Assembly (NCBI RefSeq): GCF_016127315.1
Contig: NZ_CP065997.1
Span: 6,014,001-6,078,000 of the forward strand
Direction: 5' to 3'
Source of the DNA: Achromobacter deleyi
Lineage (GTDB): Bacteria; Pseudomonadota; Gammaproteobacteria; Burkholderiales; Burkholderiaceae_B
Length of the DNA stretch: 64,000 nucleotides
Shown: in pieces, positions 16,079-25,888 of the stretch
How the letters are laid out: each line of letters starts with the position of its first letter
How positions within the stretch are numbered: the first letter of the stretch is position 1
Notes under the pieces: model-generated
The model's input: only the letters and a program-made list of their open reading frames with translations
Told to the model about the DNA's origin: nothing
Database searches by the model: none
Made by a program: the position numbers and the translations under genes

Positions 16079-16882
16079 TCAGCGCCGCGCCGGCTTGAGC
16101 GCGCGCGTCGCCAGGAACGTCGGCAGGTAGCGATCGATCAGGAAGCGCGGCCGTGGCTGGCGGTCTTCATGGAAACCGGCCAGCAGGAAGCCGGCGTCGA
16201 GCTGGCCGCCGATCTGGTCCTGCAGGCTGTGGCCGAACACCAGCGCCTCGCCGCGGTCGCGCTTGGCCTGCAACGCGTCCGCGTCAAGCGCCGCGGTGTC
16301 CGCGTACGGCAGGGCATGCACCGGCCGGATCAATCCGTCCTGCGCATAGCGCGGGTCGCGGTCGCCGACGAACACCACCGGGTTGTAGAAACTGGACAGC
16401 AGGCTGCCGCCGGGCCGCAGCACGCGAAAGCACTCGCGCCACACCGGCCGCACGTCGGGCACGTAGAGGTTGGAGATCGGGTGGAACACCACATCGAAGG
16501 ACTGGTCGGCAAACGCCGACAGGTCGCGCATGTCGCCCTGCACGGTGGCCAGCGCCAGGCCGTCGCGGGACGCCACGGCGCGGTCCTGCGCCAGCTGGCG
16601 CTCGGACAGGTCGAACACGGTGACGTCGGCGCCGGCCGCGGCCAGCACCGGCGCCTGCTGGCCGCCGGCGGACGCCAGGCAGAGGATGGCCAGGCCCTTC
16701 ACCTCGTCGAGCCAGCCGGCCGGCAACGGGCCGGGCGTCAGGCGCACGGCCCAGTCGCCGCGGCGGGCGGCGGCGATGATGTCGGGGGTGACGGGGCGCG
16801 ACCACTCGCAGTCTTGCGCGGCGAGCTGGTCCCAGGCGGCCTGGTTGTGGGCAATGAGGTCGAACGGATCGTGTGCGGGCAT
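16079..16882 (-). CDS. Class I SAM-dependent methyltransferase
   Basis: A 267-residue protein of the UbiE/methyltransferase-11 type. Motif I appears as LAILCLASAGGQQAPVLAAA with the acidic end of beta-2 at VTVFDLSERQLAQDR; motif II is VQGDMRDLSAFADQSFDVVF, and CFRVLRPGGSLL marks the post-SAM strand. The ATG at 16882 is preceded by GGAGG at good spacing and was chosen over an open extension to 16948. No operon partner: the LacI gene converges on it, and about 250 bp without genes separates it from the ABC operon end. Substrate unknown. Confidence 0.85.
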   Translation of the reverse strand: MPAHDPFDLIAHNQAAWDQLAAQDCEWSRPVTPDIIAAARRGDWAVRLTPGPLPAGWLDEVKGLAILCLASAGGQQAPVLAAAGADVTVFDLSERQLAQDRAVASRDGLALATVQGDMRDLSAFADQSFDVVFHPISNLYVPDVRPVWRECFRVLRPGGSLLSSFYNPVVFVGDRDPRYAQDGLIRPVHALPYADTAALDADALQAKRDRGEALVFGHSLQDQIGGQLDAGFLLAGFHEDRQPRPRFLIDRYLPTFLATRALKPARR

Positions 16883-17135
16883 GAAGCCTCCGGAGTCGTG
16901 ATGCGGACAGGGCCGCGCGGCGCGCGGCTGGCGGGCGAGTTGGCGCAACAGGCCCGGCGTGGAGACCCGGCATCACGGACGGCGCGGCCCGCTCGTCGGG
17001 CGAGGCGGGCGCGTCAGCGGATGGGGTCGCTTCAGGCAGCGAGGATCACGTCGTCATACTCCGGTGGGATGGCGGCCATTCTAGCGCATGGCGCGGCGGC
17101 GTCGGGTCGCCCCGGACCGCGCAACACCGCGCCGG

Positions 17136-18115
17136 CTACCCCACCGTCCGCTCGGCCTCCAGCGGATGGAAACAGGCCACCGTGCGCTCCCCTGCCCCCG
17201 CCAGCGCCGGCGCCTGCTGCTTGCAATCGGCCTGCGCCCGGGCGCAGCGCGGATGGAAAGCGCAGCCCGGCGGCAGGTGCGTGGGCGCGGGAATCTCGCC
17301 TTCGATGCGCGCCAGCCGGATGCGCGCCCGCGGGTCGGGCACCGGCGAGGAATCGCGCAGCACCCGGCTGTAGGGATGCAGCGGCCGGTCCAGCACCTGC
17401 GCGGTGGGCCCGCGCTCGATGATGCGGCCCAGGTACATGACGCAGACCGTATCGCAGAAATGGCGCACCACGCCCAGGTCGTGCGAGACGAACACGAACG
17501 ACAGGCCGCGGTCGCGCTTGAGCCGTTCCAGCAGTTGCAGGATCTGCGCCTGCACCGATACGTCCAGCGCCGATACCGGCTCGTCGGCCACGATCAGTTC
17601 CGGGTCCAGCACCAGCGCGCGGGCGATGCCGATGCGCTGGCGCTGGCCGCCGGAGAACTCGTGCGGATAGCGGTCCAGCGCCGACAGCGGCAGCCCCACT
17701 TCCTGGATGGTCTGCTCGACCTTGGCGCGGATCCAGGCCGCGTCTCCGCGGCGGTGCACGCGCAGCGGCTCGGCCAGGGCCTGGCGCACGGTGCGGCGTG
17801 GGTTGAGCGAGGCATAGGGATCCTGGAACACGATCTGGATGCGCTGGCGCAGCGCCCGCAACGCGGCCGCGCCGGCCTGGCGGATGTCGTGGCCGTCGAA
17901 CACGATGCCGCCCTCGTCCGGCTCGATCAGGCGCAGCAGGGTGCGCGCCACCGTCGATTTGCCGCAGCCGGACTCGCCCACCAGCCCCAGCGACTGGCCG
18001 CGCGCGACGCTGAACGACACATCGTTGACCGCCCGCACCGTCTGCCGGGGCCCGCCCAGCCAGCCGCCGCCGCTGTCGAAGCGCTTGACCAGATTGCGTA
18101 CCTGCAACAACTCGC

Positions 18116-18119
<4 letters not shown>
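17136..18119 (-). CDS. Peptide/opine ABC transporter ATP-binding protein (DppF/OppF-like)
   Basis: A 327-residue ABC ATPase of the oligopeptide class. Walker [11 protein letters not shown]-loop [11 protein letters not shown], signature [15 protein letters not shown], Walker [13 protein letters not shown] and the switch His ([12 protein letters not shown]) are all intact. The C-terminal extension has the Cys-containing [15 protein letters not shown] typical of DppD/F pairs. It is the last gene of the operon and starts inside the stop of the preceding ATPase (ATGA at 18116-18119). With that subunit it powers uptake through the two permeases upstream. Confidence 0.93.
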
Positions 18120-19113
<994 letters not shown>

Positions 19114-19117
<4 letters not shown>

Positions 19118-19986
19118 GAACGCTCCGAACGCAGCTTGGGGTCGATGGCGTCGCGCAGCGCGTCGCCCAGCAGATTCAGCGCCAGCACGGTCAGCAGGAT
19201 GGCGACGCTGGGGAACACCGTCAGCCACCAGGCGTCCAGGATGTTCTCGAAGCCTTCGCGGATCATGCCGCCCCAGGTGGCCGCCGGTGGCGGCACGCCC
19301 AGGCCGATGAAGCTGAGCGAGGCCTCGGTGCGGATGGCCGAGGCCATCCACAGCGACCCCAGCACCACCACGTCGGACACCATGTTGGGCAGGATGTGCA
19401 CGCCCATCAGGCGCAGCGGGCCATAGCCCAGCGCCCTGCCCGCCTCGACGAAGTCACGCTGCTTGAGCGCGATGGTGGGCGCGCGCGCCACCCGCACGAA
19501 CGGCGCGATCTCGGTGATGGCGATGGCGATGATCAGGTTTTCCAGGCTGGCCCCGAGCATGGCGGCCACCATCAGGCCCAGCAGCAGCGTGGGGAACGAC
19601 AGCAGCACGTCGACCAGGCCCATGATCAGTTGGTCCACCAGGCCGCCGACGTAGCCGGCCAGGATGCCGAGCGCCGAGCCGATGCACATGGCGATCAGGA
19701 TGGCGACGAAACCCACCAGCAGCGACACGCGGGCGCCGTAGATCAGGCGCGACAGCACGTCGCGGCCGTAGCTGTCGGTGCCGAGCCAGAACTCGGCCGA
19801 GGGTGGCTCCAGCCGGTAGGCGATGTTCTGCTGCAGCGGATCGTGCGGCGCCAGCCACGGCGCCAGCACGGCGGCCAGCACGATCAGCAGCAGCAGGCCG
19901 ATGCCGACCCACGACAGGCGGTTGCGGGACAGGGCCTGCCACAATGCATTGGGGCGGGCGGGGGAAGCGGCGGCGATGGCGCTCAT
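19114..19986 (-). CDS. Peptide/opine ABC transporter permease (DppC-like)
   Basis: A 290-residue inner-membrane permease with about six segments; the first follows a short cytoplasmic N-terminus ([20 protein letters not shown]). The N-terminal extracytoplasmic motif [20 protein letters not shown] and [19 protein letters not shown] are diagnostic of the DppC/OppC branch, and the EAA loop is visible as [20 protein letters not shown]. Coupled to the ATPase downstream and to the DppB-like gene upstream by ATGA overlaps. Confidence 0.93.
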
Positions 19987-20924
19987 TGGTATTTCACCCT
20001 CGGATCGACCAGCCCGTACACCAGGTCGGTCAGCAGATTGACGACGATCACGCACGACGCGAACACCACCATCAGCCCCTGCAGCAGCGTGTAGTCGCGG
20101 CTGTTCAGGGCGCCCAGGATCAGCTTGCCCAGGCCGGGGCGGTTGAACACGATCTCGGTCAGCACCGAGTTGCCGATCAGCGTGCCGAAGTACAGGCCCA
20201 CCACGGTGACGATGGGGATCAGCGCATTGCGCAGGCCATGCCGCACCACCAGGCGCCAGGGCCGCACGCCCTTGGCGCGGGCGGTGCGCACGTAGTCCTC
20301 GCCCATCACGCCCAGCATGGATGAGCGCGTCACGCGCATGACGTAGGCCATCATGATCAGGCCCAGGTTGAAGGCCGGCAGCACCAGGTTGCGCAGCTGC
20401 GTGCCCCAGTCGCTGCCGCCGCCGCTGCCGATCACCGGGAACCAGCGCAGCTGGATGGCGAACACCAGCAGCATCAGGATGGCCGACACGAAAGCGGGAA
20501 ACGACAGCCCGGTCAGCGACAGCAGCCGGCCCAGATAGTCGGGCCAGGCGTTGCGGCGCAGCGCCGCCCAGATGCCCAGCGGCAGGCCGAAGGCCACGCC
20601 GATCAGGATGGCGGCGGCCGTCAGCTGCAGGGTCCATGGCAGCACCAGCGCCACCTCCTGCAGCACGGTGCGGCCGCTGGCCATGGAGACGCCGAAGTTG
20701 CCCGTCAGCATGTCGCCCAGGAAGCGGCCGTACTGCACGTAGGTCGGCAGGTCCAGGCCCAGCCGCAGGCGCAGCGCGGCCAGGGCTTCGGCGCTGGCCT
20801 GGTCGCCCAGCATGACGGCGGCCGGGTCGCCCGGCACCAGGCGCACCAGGATGAAGACCGCGGTCAGCATCGCCAGCAGCGTGGGGATCGCCAGCAGCAG
20901 GCGCTTGATGGCATAGCGCATCAT
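19983..20924 (-). CDS. Peptide/opine ABC transporter permease (DppB-like)
   Basis: A 313-residue permease with about six segments and the DppB/OppB N-terminus YAIKRLLLAIPTLLAMLTAV, VPGDPAAVMLGDQAS after the first helix, and the EAA loop RTARAKGVRPWRLVVRHGLR. It ends DPRVKYQ, like most DppB proteins. The first of two ATGs (20924) is used: AAGGAG lies 8 bases before it, and it overlaps the stop of the FAD oxidoreductase. This is where the operon passes from redox enzymes to transport, implying import of the molecule that the enzymes oxidise. Confidence 0.93.
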   Translation of the reverse strand: MMRYAIKRLLLAIPTLLAMLTAVFILVRLVPGDPAAVMLGDQASAEALAALRLRLGLDLPTYVQYGRFLGDMLTGNFGVSMASGRTVLQEVALVLPWTLQLTAAAILIGVAFGLPLGIWAALRRNAWPDYLGRLLSLTGLSFPAFVSAILMLLVFAIQLRWFPVIGSGGGSDWGTQLRNLVLPAFNLGLIMMAYVMRVTRSSMLGVMGEDYVRTARAKGVRPWRLVVRHGLRNALIPIVTVVGLYFGTLIGNSVLTEIVFNRPGLGKLILGALNSRDYTLLQGLMVVFASCVIVVNLLTDLVYGLVDPRVKYQ

Positions 20925-22060
20925 GATGATTGCTCCTTGGCCGGCGGCGACAGCAGCCGCTCGGCCCGCAGATTGCCGATGGCGCGCGCGGTGTGGCCGC
21001 GCAGCGCCAGGTCCGCCAGCGCCGCGCCCACCACCGGCACCAGCTCGAAGCCATGGCCCGAGAAACCGAAGGCGTGCAGCACGCCGGGCGCGTTGGGCGA
21101 CGGGCCGATCACCGGCAGCATGTCGTCGGTCTTGGCCTCCAGCCCGGCCCAGACCCGCACGATGCGGATGTTGCGCACCGCCGGGAACAGGTCGGTGGCG
21201 GCGTGCGCGCCCTTGGCCAGCACCCGCATGCGGGCGGTGGAGGTCTCGCGGTCCAGGTCCGGAATGCCCTGCAGGCCGCCGCCGATCACCAGCGTGCCCT
21301 GGTCCGACTGCTTGAATGACAGCGAGCGGCCCATGATGGCCACCACCGGCTTGATGAAGGGCCGCAGGCGTTCGCTCACCATCATCATCGACGACTTGGT
21401 CGCCAGCGGAATCTCGTCGCCCGCCATCGCCGCGATGCGCGCCGACCAGGCGCCGGCCGCGTTGATGACGCTGGGCGCGGTCCACGGGCCGGCCTCGGTC
21501 AGCACGCGCCAGTCCTGGCCCTGCCGTTCCAGGCCGGTGACGCCGCAGTGCTCGATGATGGTCACGCCGGCCTGCTCGGCGCTGGCGCGGAAGGCGCGCA
21601 GCGCCCGATGCGGATCGGCCGCGCCGTCGCGCCGGGCGATCGACGCGCCCAGGCAATGCGGGCTCAGGTCCGGCAGCAGGCGGCGCAGTTCGTCGGGGCC
21701 GATCAGCTCTTCGTGGGTGTAGCCGCGGGCGCGCAGGTCGGCGACGCGCGCCTCCAGCTTGGCCAGCGCCGCCGGCGTCTCGGCCACGCAGATCTGGCCG
21801 TTGGCGTGAAAGCCGCAGTCGTCGCCCACCAGCGAGGCCATGGCGTGCCACATGTCCATGGCCTCCAGCGACAGGTCCAGCTCGCCCAGGTCGCGGTTCA
21901 GCGTGCGCACCCCGGCGGCAGTGGCGCCCGAGGCGTGCCGGCCCACCCAGTGTTTTTCGACCACGACCACCCGCCGGCCCTCGCGCGCCACGTGCAGCGC
22001 GGCCGACAGGCCATGCAGGCCGCCGCCGATCACGATCACATCGCAATGCCGTGCGCTCAT
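20921..22060 (-). CDS. FAD-dependent oxidoreductase, opine/amino-acid dehydrogenase catalytic subunit (OoxB/HcnC-like)
   Basis: A 379-residue DAO/GlyOx-type flavoprotein. The Rossmann dinucleotide motif VIVIGGGLHGLSAALHVARE is at the N-terminus, with a second FAD-binding stretch at HRALRAFRASAEQAGVTIIE and a C-terminal FSGHGFELVPVVG that closes the FAD site. This is the beta (amine-oxidising) subunit of a heteromeric dehydrogenase of the opine-oxidase / D-hydroxyproline dehydrogenase / HCN-synthase group. The alpha and 2Fe-2S partners are the next two genes upstream, linked by ATGA overlaps. Substrate not determined. Confidence 0.85.
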   Translation of the reverse strand: MSARHCDVIVIGGGLHGLSAALHVAREGRRVVVVEKHWVGRHASGATAAGVRTLNRDLGELDLSLEAMDMWHAMASLVGDDCGFHANGQICVAETPAALAKLEARVADLRARGYTHEELIGPDELRRLLPDLSPHCLGASIARRDGAADPHRALRAFRASAEQAGVTIIEHCGVTGLERQGQDWRVLTEAGPWTAPSVINAAGAWSARIAAMAGDEIPLATKSSMMMVSERLRPFIKPVVAIMGRSLSFKQSDQGTLVIGGGLQGIPDLDRETSTARMRVLAKGAHAATDLFPAVRNIRIVRVWAGLEAKTDDMLPVIGPSPNAPGVLHAFGFSGHGFELVPVVGAALADLALRGHTARAIGNLRAERLLSPPAKEQSS

Positions 22061-23454
22061 GCCTGTTCTTCCTCGATGTCCAGCGAAGCCAGCTCGCCCA
22101 GCGTCAACGGCTTGAGCGGCGGGCGGATGCGGTAGAAGCCGACCTCGGCCACCGGCCGTTGCTGTTCGGCGGCGACGATGTGGGCGATGGTGTAGCCGCA
22201 CTGGCGGCCCTGGCACGGCCCCATGCCCGCGCGGGTGTACGACTTGATCTGGTTGGGACCGGGCTGGCCGATGGCGGCGGCGCGGCGGATGTCGCCGGCG
22301 GTCAGTTCCTCGCAGCGGCAGACGATGGTGTCATCGGACGGCGCGAAGATGCCGGCGCGCGGCGGATACAGCGCGTCCAGCATCGGCCGCAACCGCAGCA
22401 GTCCGGCCAGGCGCGCGCGCAGCGGCGCGGCCAGCGCGTCGGCCGCGGACTGCGCCAGGCGGCCGGCGTGCAGCGCGACGCCCGCCGCCACCAGTTCGCC
22501 GCGCACGCAGGCGGCCTGCGCGCCGCCGATGCCGGCGCCGTCGCCGGCCACGTAGATGCCGGGCCGGCTGGTCTGGCCCCAGGCGTCCAGGTCCGGCGCC
22601 AGGCAGGCCTGTTGCGCATTCCAGCTGTGGGCGCATTCGAGCGCGCGGGTCATGTGGATGGACGGCACCACGCCCTCGTGCGACAGCAGCACGCTGGCCG
22701 GCGCCCGGGCGGTGACGCCGCCGGCGGTGTATTCGATTTCCCGCAGGCGATCGCCGCCCAGCGCGCGCAGCGCCGTGACGCCGCGCACGCGCTTGACGCC
22801 GGCGGCGCGGATCTCGCGCAACCAGGCCAGGCCCTTGCTGACGTCGCCCCAGGCCGACAGCGCGTCGCCCAGCCACGGCAGCGCGCGGCGCCAGCCGCCG
22901 GGCGGCGAGGTGTCGAGCCAGCCGGCGACCTGACCGCCGGCGCGCAGCAGCTGCGCCATGTACAGCAGCGGCAAGGGGCCGCTGCCCGCCACCCAGACCG
23001 GCTCTGCCGGCACCTGGCGCGAGGTCTTGAGCAGGATCTGGGCCGCGCCCACGGTCAGCACGCCCGGCAGGGTCCAGCCCGGGAACGGCGCGGGCCGTTC
23101 CTGCGCGCCCAGCGCCAGCACCACGCGGCCGGCCCGCACCACCTCGGCACGGCCCTGGCGCGTCATGTAGACGTGCCAGTCGGGTTCGATCTGCCAGACC
23201 TGGGTATCGGGCTCGTAGAACGCGCCACAGGCGCGAAAGCGCTCGGCCAGGCCGGCCCCGGCGCGGTATTCGTCGCCCAGCAGGCGGCCGGTGGGCGTGG
23301 CCGCCACCGCCTCGACCGCGCGCCAGATCTGGCCGCCCGGCGCCGGCTGTTCATCCACCACCAGCACCGTCAGGCCCTGCGCGCGCAGGCCGATGGCCGC
23401 GCTCATGCCGGCCGGGCCGGCGCCGATCACCACCACATCGAATTCACGTTTCAT
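22057..23454 (-). CDS. FAD/NAD(P)-binding oxidoreductase, opine dehydrogenase alpha subunit (OoxA/HcnB-like)
   Basis: A 465-residue pyridine-nucleotide-disulfide-type flavoprotein. The FAD motif DVVVIGAGPAGMSAAIGLRA is at the N-terminus, VLALGAQERPAPFPGWTLPG mid-protein, then a second nucleotide motif (VWVAGSGPLPLLYMAQLL) and YVAGDGAGIGG. The C-terminus carries a BFD-like cysteine set, CRCEELTAGDIRRA followed by GPCQGRQCG, which binds a [2Fe-2S] cluster in OoxA and HcnB relatives. It takes electrons from the catalytic subunit and passes them on. Coupled by ATGA to genes on both sides. Confidence 0.88.
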   Translation of the reverse strand: MKREFDVVVIGAGPAGMSAAIGLRAQGLTVLVVDEQPAPGGQIWRAVEAVAATPTGRLLGDEYRAGAGLAERFRACGAFYEPDTQVWQIEPDWHVYMTRQGRAEVVRAGRVVLALGAQERPAPFPGWTLPGVLTVGAAQILLKTSRQVPAEPVWVAGSGPLPLLYMAQLLRAGGQVAGWLDTSPPGGWRRALPWLGDALSAWGDVSKGLAWLREIRAAGVKRVRGVTALRALGGDRLREIEYTAGGVTARAPASVLLSHEGVVPSIHMTRALECAHSWNAQQACLAPDLDAWGQTSRPGIYVAGDGAGIGGAQAACVRGELVAAGVALHAGRLAQSAADALAAPLRARLAGLLRLRPMLDALYPPRAGIFAPSDDTIVCRCEELTAGDIRRAAAIGQPGPNQIKSYTRAGMGPCQGRQCGYTIAHIVAAEQQRPVAEVGFYRIRPPLKPLTLGELASLDIEEEQA

Positions 23455-23747
23455 GGCAGCACGCTCCGCTTGCCGAACTGGCGTTCCACGCGCATGCCGT
23501 CGCGCACGGTGACCAGGCAGGTCTGGGTCGAGGCCACGCCGTCGACGATGGCCAGGCAGTCGAAGCACACGCCCATCATGCAGAACGGGGCGCGCGGGCT
23601 TTCGTGCACCGGCGTGGTCCGGCTGGCGGGCGTGCGCTGGCGCAGCAGCACCGCGGCCACGGTCTCGCCCGGGGCCGCGCTGACGGCTTCGCCGTCGATG
23701 GTGAGCGTCAGCGCGGGCGCGTCGGACTCAGGCAGTTTTCTGAACAT
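23451..23747 (-). CDS. (2Fe-2S)-binding small subunit (OoxX/HcnA-like)
   Basis: A 98-residue ferredoxin-like subunit. It has the beta-grasp start LTLTIDGEAVSAAPGETVAA and cysteines in PFCMMGVCFDCLAIVDG and TQTCLVTVRDG, the four-Cys arrangement of the gamma subunits of opine oxidase and HcnA. Start taken at ATG 23747, giving MFRKLPES; ATG 23759 (MSASMFRK) is equally possible, and neither has a strong ribosome-binding site. It overlaps the upstream FAD gene by 20 bp or more and the downstream gene by ATGA, consistent with fixed stoichiometry of the three subunits. Confidence 0.85.
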   Translation of the reverse strand: MFRKLPESDAPALTLTIDGEAVSAAPGETVAAVLLRQRTPASRTTPVHESPRAPFCMMGVCFDCLAIVDGVASTQTCLVTVRDGMRVERQFGKRSVLP

Positions 23748-24855
23748 TGAAGCGCTCATGGTGAAAGGCATCCAGGGAATCGAGCGGCGCGCCGCCGGCC
23801 AGCGCGCGGGCATAGGGCCCCGCGTGGAACGACGCCAGCGTCACGCCGGAATGGCAAAGCGCGATGGACACGCCATCGTGGGTCGGGGAATCGGCATAGA
23901 CCGGGGCGCCGTCGGGCGTCATCACGCGCAGGCAGGACCAGTGGCGCACCAGCCGCGCGCCGGCCAGGCCGGGCAGGATGCGCAGCGCGTTGCGGCTCAT
24001 GCGGGCGGCGGCGGCCGAGGTGGTGCCCAGGTCGTAGCCCACCTCCTCCTGCGTCAGGCCCACCATCACGGTGCCCTCGCCGGTCTGGCGCATGCCGCTG
24101 GCGGGCACCGGCAACAGCGGCGCCAGGCGTTCGGTCACGAGGATCTGGCCGCGCTGGGGCCGCAACGGCACCTCCAGCCCGGCCATGGCGCCGAGCGCGG
24201 CCGAACCGAGGCCGGCGGCGATCAGCAGGCGCGGCGCGCGGGCGCGCAGCGCGCCGGCCGTCACTTCGACGCCGCCGCCCGGCAGGCCGGCGATGGCGCT
24301 GACCGCATGGCGGTTGCGCAGTTGCCCGCCGCGCCGCAGGAAGGCGGTCTGCAAGGCGGCCAGCAGACGCAGCGGATTGACGTGGCCGTCCTGCTCGCCG
24401 AAGCTGGCGCCGGCCACGGCGTCGCCCAGCCGCAGGGACGGGAAGCGGCGCCGCAATTCGGCGCGGTCCAGTATGTGCGTACAGGCGGGGGCTTCGGGCG
24501 CCTGCCGGTGCCAGTTGCCGATGCGCTGGGCGCGGCTGGCCAATTCGTCATCGCTCAGGCAGAAGTGCAGCCCGCCTCGGCATTCATAGTCCAGCGCGAT
24601 GCCGCTGTCTTCCTGCAAGCGGCGCGCGAATTCGGGCCAGGCCCGCACGGCCTGGCGCGACAGGCGCTGGTAGGCGGGATTGCCGTGGCCCTTGCCCTGC
24701 AGCCACACCAGGCCGAAGTTGGCCTTGGCGGCGCGGTAATCGGTATCGGCGCCGTCCAGCAGCAGTACGCGGTTGCCCTGCGCGGCCAGGCCGTAGGCGG
24801 CGGCCGCGCCGACCATGCCGGCGCCGGCCACGATCACGTCGTAGTCATGCGCCAT
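23728..24855 (-). CDS. DadA-like FAD-dependent amino acid oxidase
   Basis: A 375-residue DAO-family flavoprotein distinct from the OoxB-like gene in the same operon. Its N-terminal motif is DVIVAGAGMVGAAAAYGLAA; other landmarks are KANFGLVWLQGKG, a late FAD contact at TPDGAPVYADSPTHDGVSIA and CHSGVTLASFHAGPYARAL. It is the first gene of the eight-gene unit. Having two amine-oxidising flavoproteins suggests two sequential oxidations or two substrates, for instance cleaving an imported opine and then the released amino acid. Start ATG 24855 fits the family; the LysR promoter region begins right behind it. Confidence 0.85.
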   Translation of the reverse strand: MAHDYDVIVAGAGMVGAAAAYGLAAQGNRVLLLDGADTDYRAAKANFGLVWLQGKGHGNPAYQRLSRQAVRAWPEFARRLQEDSGIALDYECRGGLHFCLSDDELASRAQRIGNWHRQAPEAPACTHILDRAELRRRFPSLRLGDAVAGASFGEQDGHVNPLRLLAALQTAFLRRGGQLRNRHAVSAIAGLPGGGVEVTAGALRARAPRLLIAAGLGSAALGAMAGLEVPLRPQRGQILVTERLAPLLPVPASGMRQTGEGTVMVGLTQEEVGYDLGTTSAAAARMSRNALRILPGLAGARLVRHWSCLRVMTPDGAPVYADSPTHDGVSIALCHSGVTLASFHAGPYARALAGGAPLDSLDAFHHERFNVQKTA

Positions 24856-24888
24856 GGCGAAGCGTCCTTGCATCGTGTCCGGCCACGC

Positions 24889-24934
24889 TATAACCTTCGC
24901 GACTGGCAAACCGGTTGCCGCCCTTTTTGGTTAT
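24889..24934. promoter_or_regulatory. Divergent regulatory region between the oxidase operon and LysR
   Basis: The 82-bp gap holds nested dyads: ATAACC (24890-24895) paired with GGTTAT (24929-24934), and GGCAA-ACCGG-TTGCC (24905-24919) centred on the 8-bp palindrome AACCGGTT. LysR proteins bind such interrupted dyads between divergent genes. Confidence 0.4.
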
Positions 24935-24937
24935 GGC

Positions 24938-25855
24938 ATGAAAGAGACCCTGAACCTGCGGCAGATCGAGGCCTTCAAGGCGGTGGTGGAACATGGCACC
25001 GTGAGCCAGGCCGCCATCGTGCTGGGCGTGTCGCAGCCCGCCGTCAGCAAGCTGCTGGCGCACCTGGAAGCCGATACCGGGCTGACGCTGTTCGACCGCG
25101 TGCGCGGCAAGCTCGCGCTGACCGCGCGCGGCATGCGGCTGTACCAGGAGATCGAGCGCGTCTTCAGCGGCCTGCGCCAGGTCGAGCAGGCGGTCGATTC
25201 GATCCGCCGCGACGAGCAGCGCACGCTGACCGTCGGCGTGCTGCCGGCGCTGTCGGGCGCCTTCATCCGCCGCGCCACCATGCAGTTCCTGGCGCGCCAT
25301 CCCGACGTGCGGGTGTCGATCCAGATCCGCGGCTCGCTGTTCCTGGCCGACTGGCTGGCCACCCGCCACATCGACGTGGCGCTGGTCGGCAGCCGCGTCG
25401 ACAACCCGTACATCGAGCGCGAGGCGCTGTTCCGCTATCCGCTGGTGTGCGCCATGGCGGTCAACCACGAACTGACGCGCAAGCGCGTGATCCGGCCGCG
25501 CGACCTGGACGGGCTGCCGTTCGTGTCGTTCGGCGCCGACAGCCAGACGCAGGAGCTGGTGCGGCAGGCGTTCGACGGCGCGGGCGCCGGCCTGAACGTG
25601 GTGCTCGACAGCAGCACGGCGCCGACGGTGTGCGAATTCGTGGCCGCCGGCCTGGGGGTTTCCTTGATTCATCCGCTGTTCGCCGAAGGGTTCCAGAACC
25701 GCCTGGTGCTGCGGCGGTTCGATCCGGAGTTGAATTTCCATTTCCAGCTGTGCCGCACGCAGGCATCGCGCAACGCGGCATTGGTCGAGACCTTCATCCA
25801 GGAAGCGCGCGACGTCGCCGCGCAGATCTCCCGGGAAGTGCTCAAGGGCCAGTGA
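24938..25855 (+). CDS. LysR family transcriptional regulator of the oxidase/ABC cluster
   Basis: A 305-residue LysR protein: HTH in LRQIEAFKAVVEHGTVSQAA through LGVSQPAVSKLLAHLEADTG, linker helix, then a substrate domain from about residue 93 (LTVGVLPALSGAFIRRATMQ). The close resemblance of its HTH region to OccR/NocR-type opine regulators is suggestive but not proven. The ATG at 24938 was chosen over an open extension back to 24854, which would overlap the operon start. It lies between the divergent operon and the convergent binding-protein gene and most likely activates both when the substrate is present. Confidence 0.9.
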   Translation: MKETLNLRQIEAFKAVVEHGTVSQAAIVLGVSQPAVSKLLAHLEADTGLTLFDRVRGKLALTARGMRLYQEIERVFSGLRQVEQAVDSIRRDEQRTLTVGVLPALSGAFIRRATMQFLARHPDVRVSIQIRGSLFLADWLATRHIDVALVGSRVDNPYIEREALFRYPLVCAMAVNHELTRKRVIRPRDLDGLPFVSFGADSQTQELVRQAFDGAGAGLNVVLDSSTAPTVCEFVAAGLGVSLIHPLFAEGFQNRLVLRRFDPELNFHFQLCRTQASRNAALVETFIQEARDVAAQISREVLKGQ

Positions 25856-25888
25856 ACCCGCCGCGCACGGGGCGCCGGCCCGCCCGGC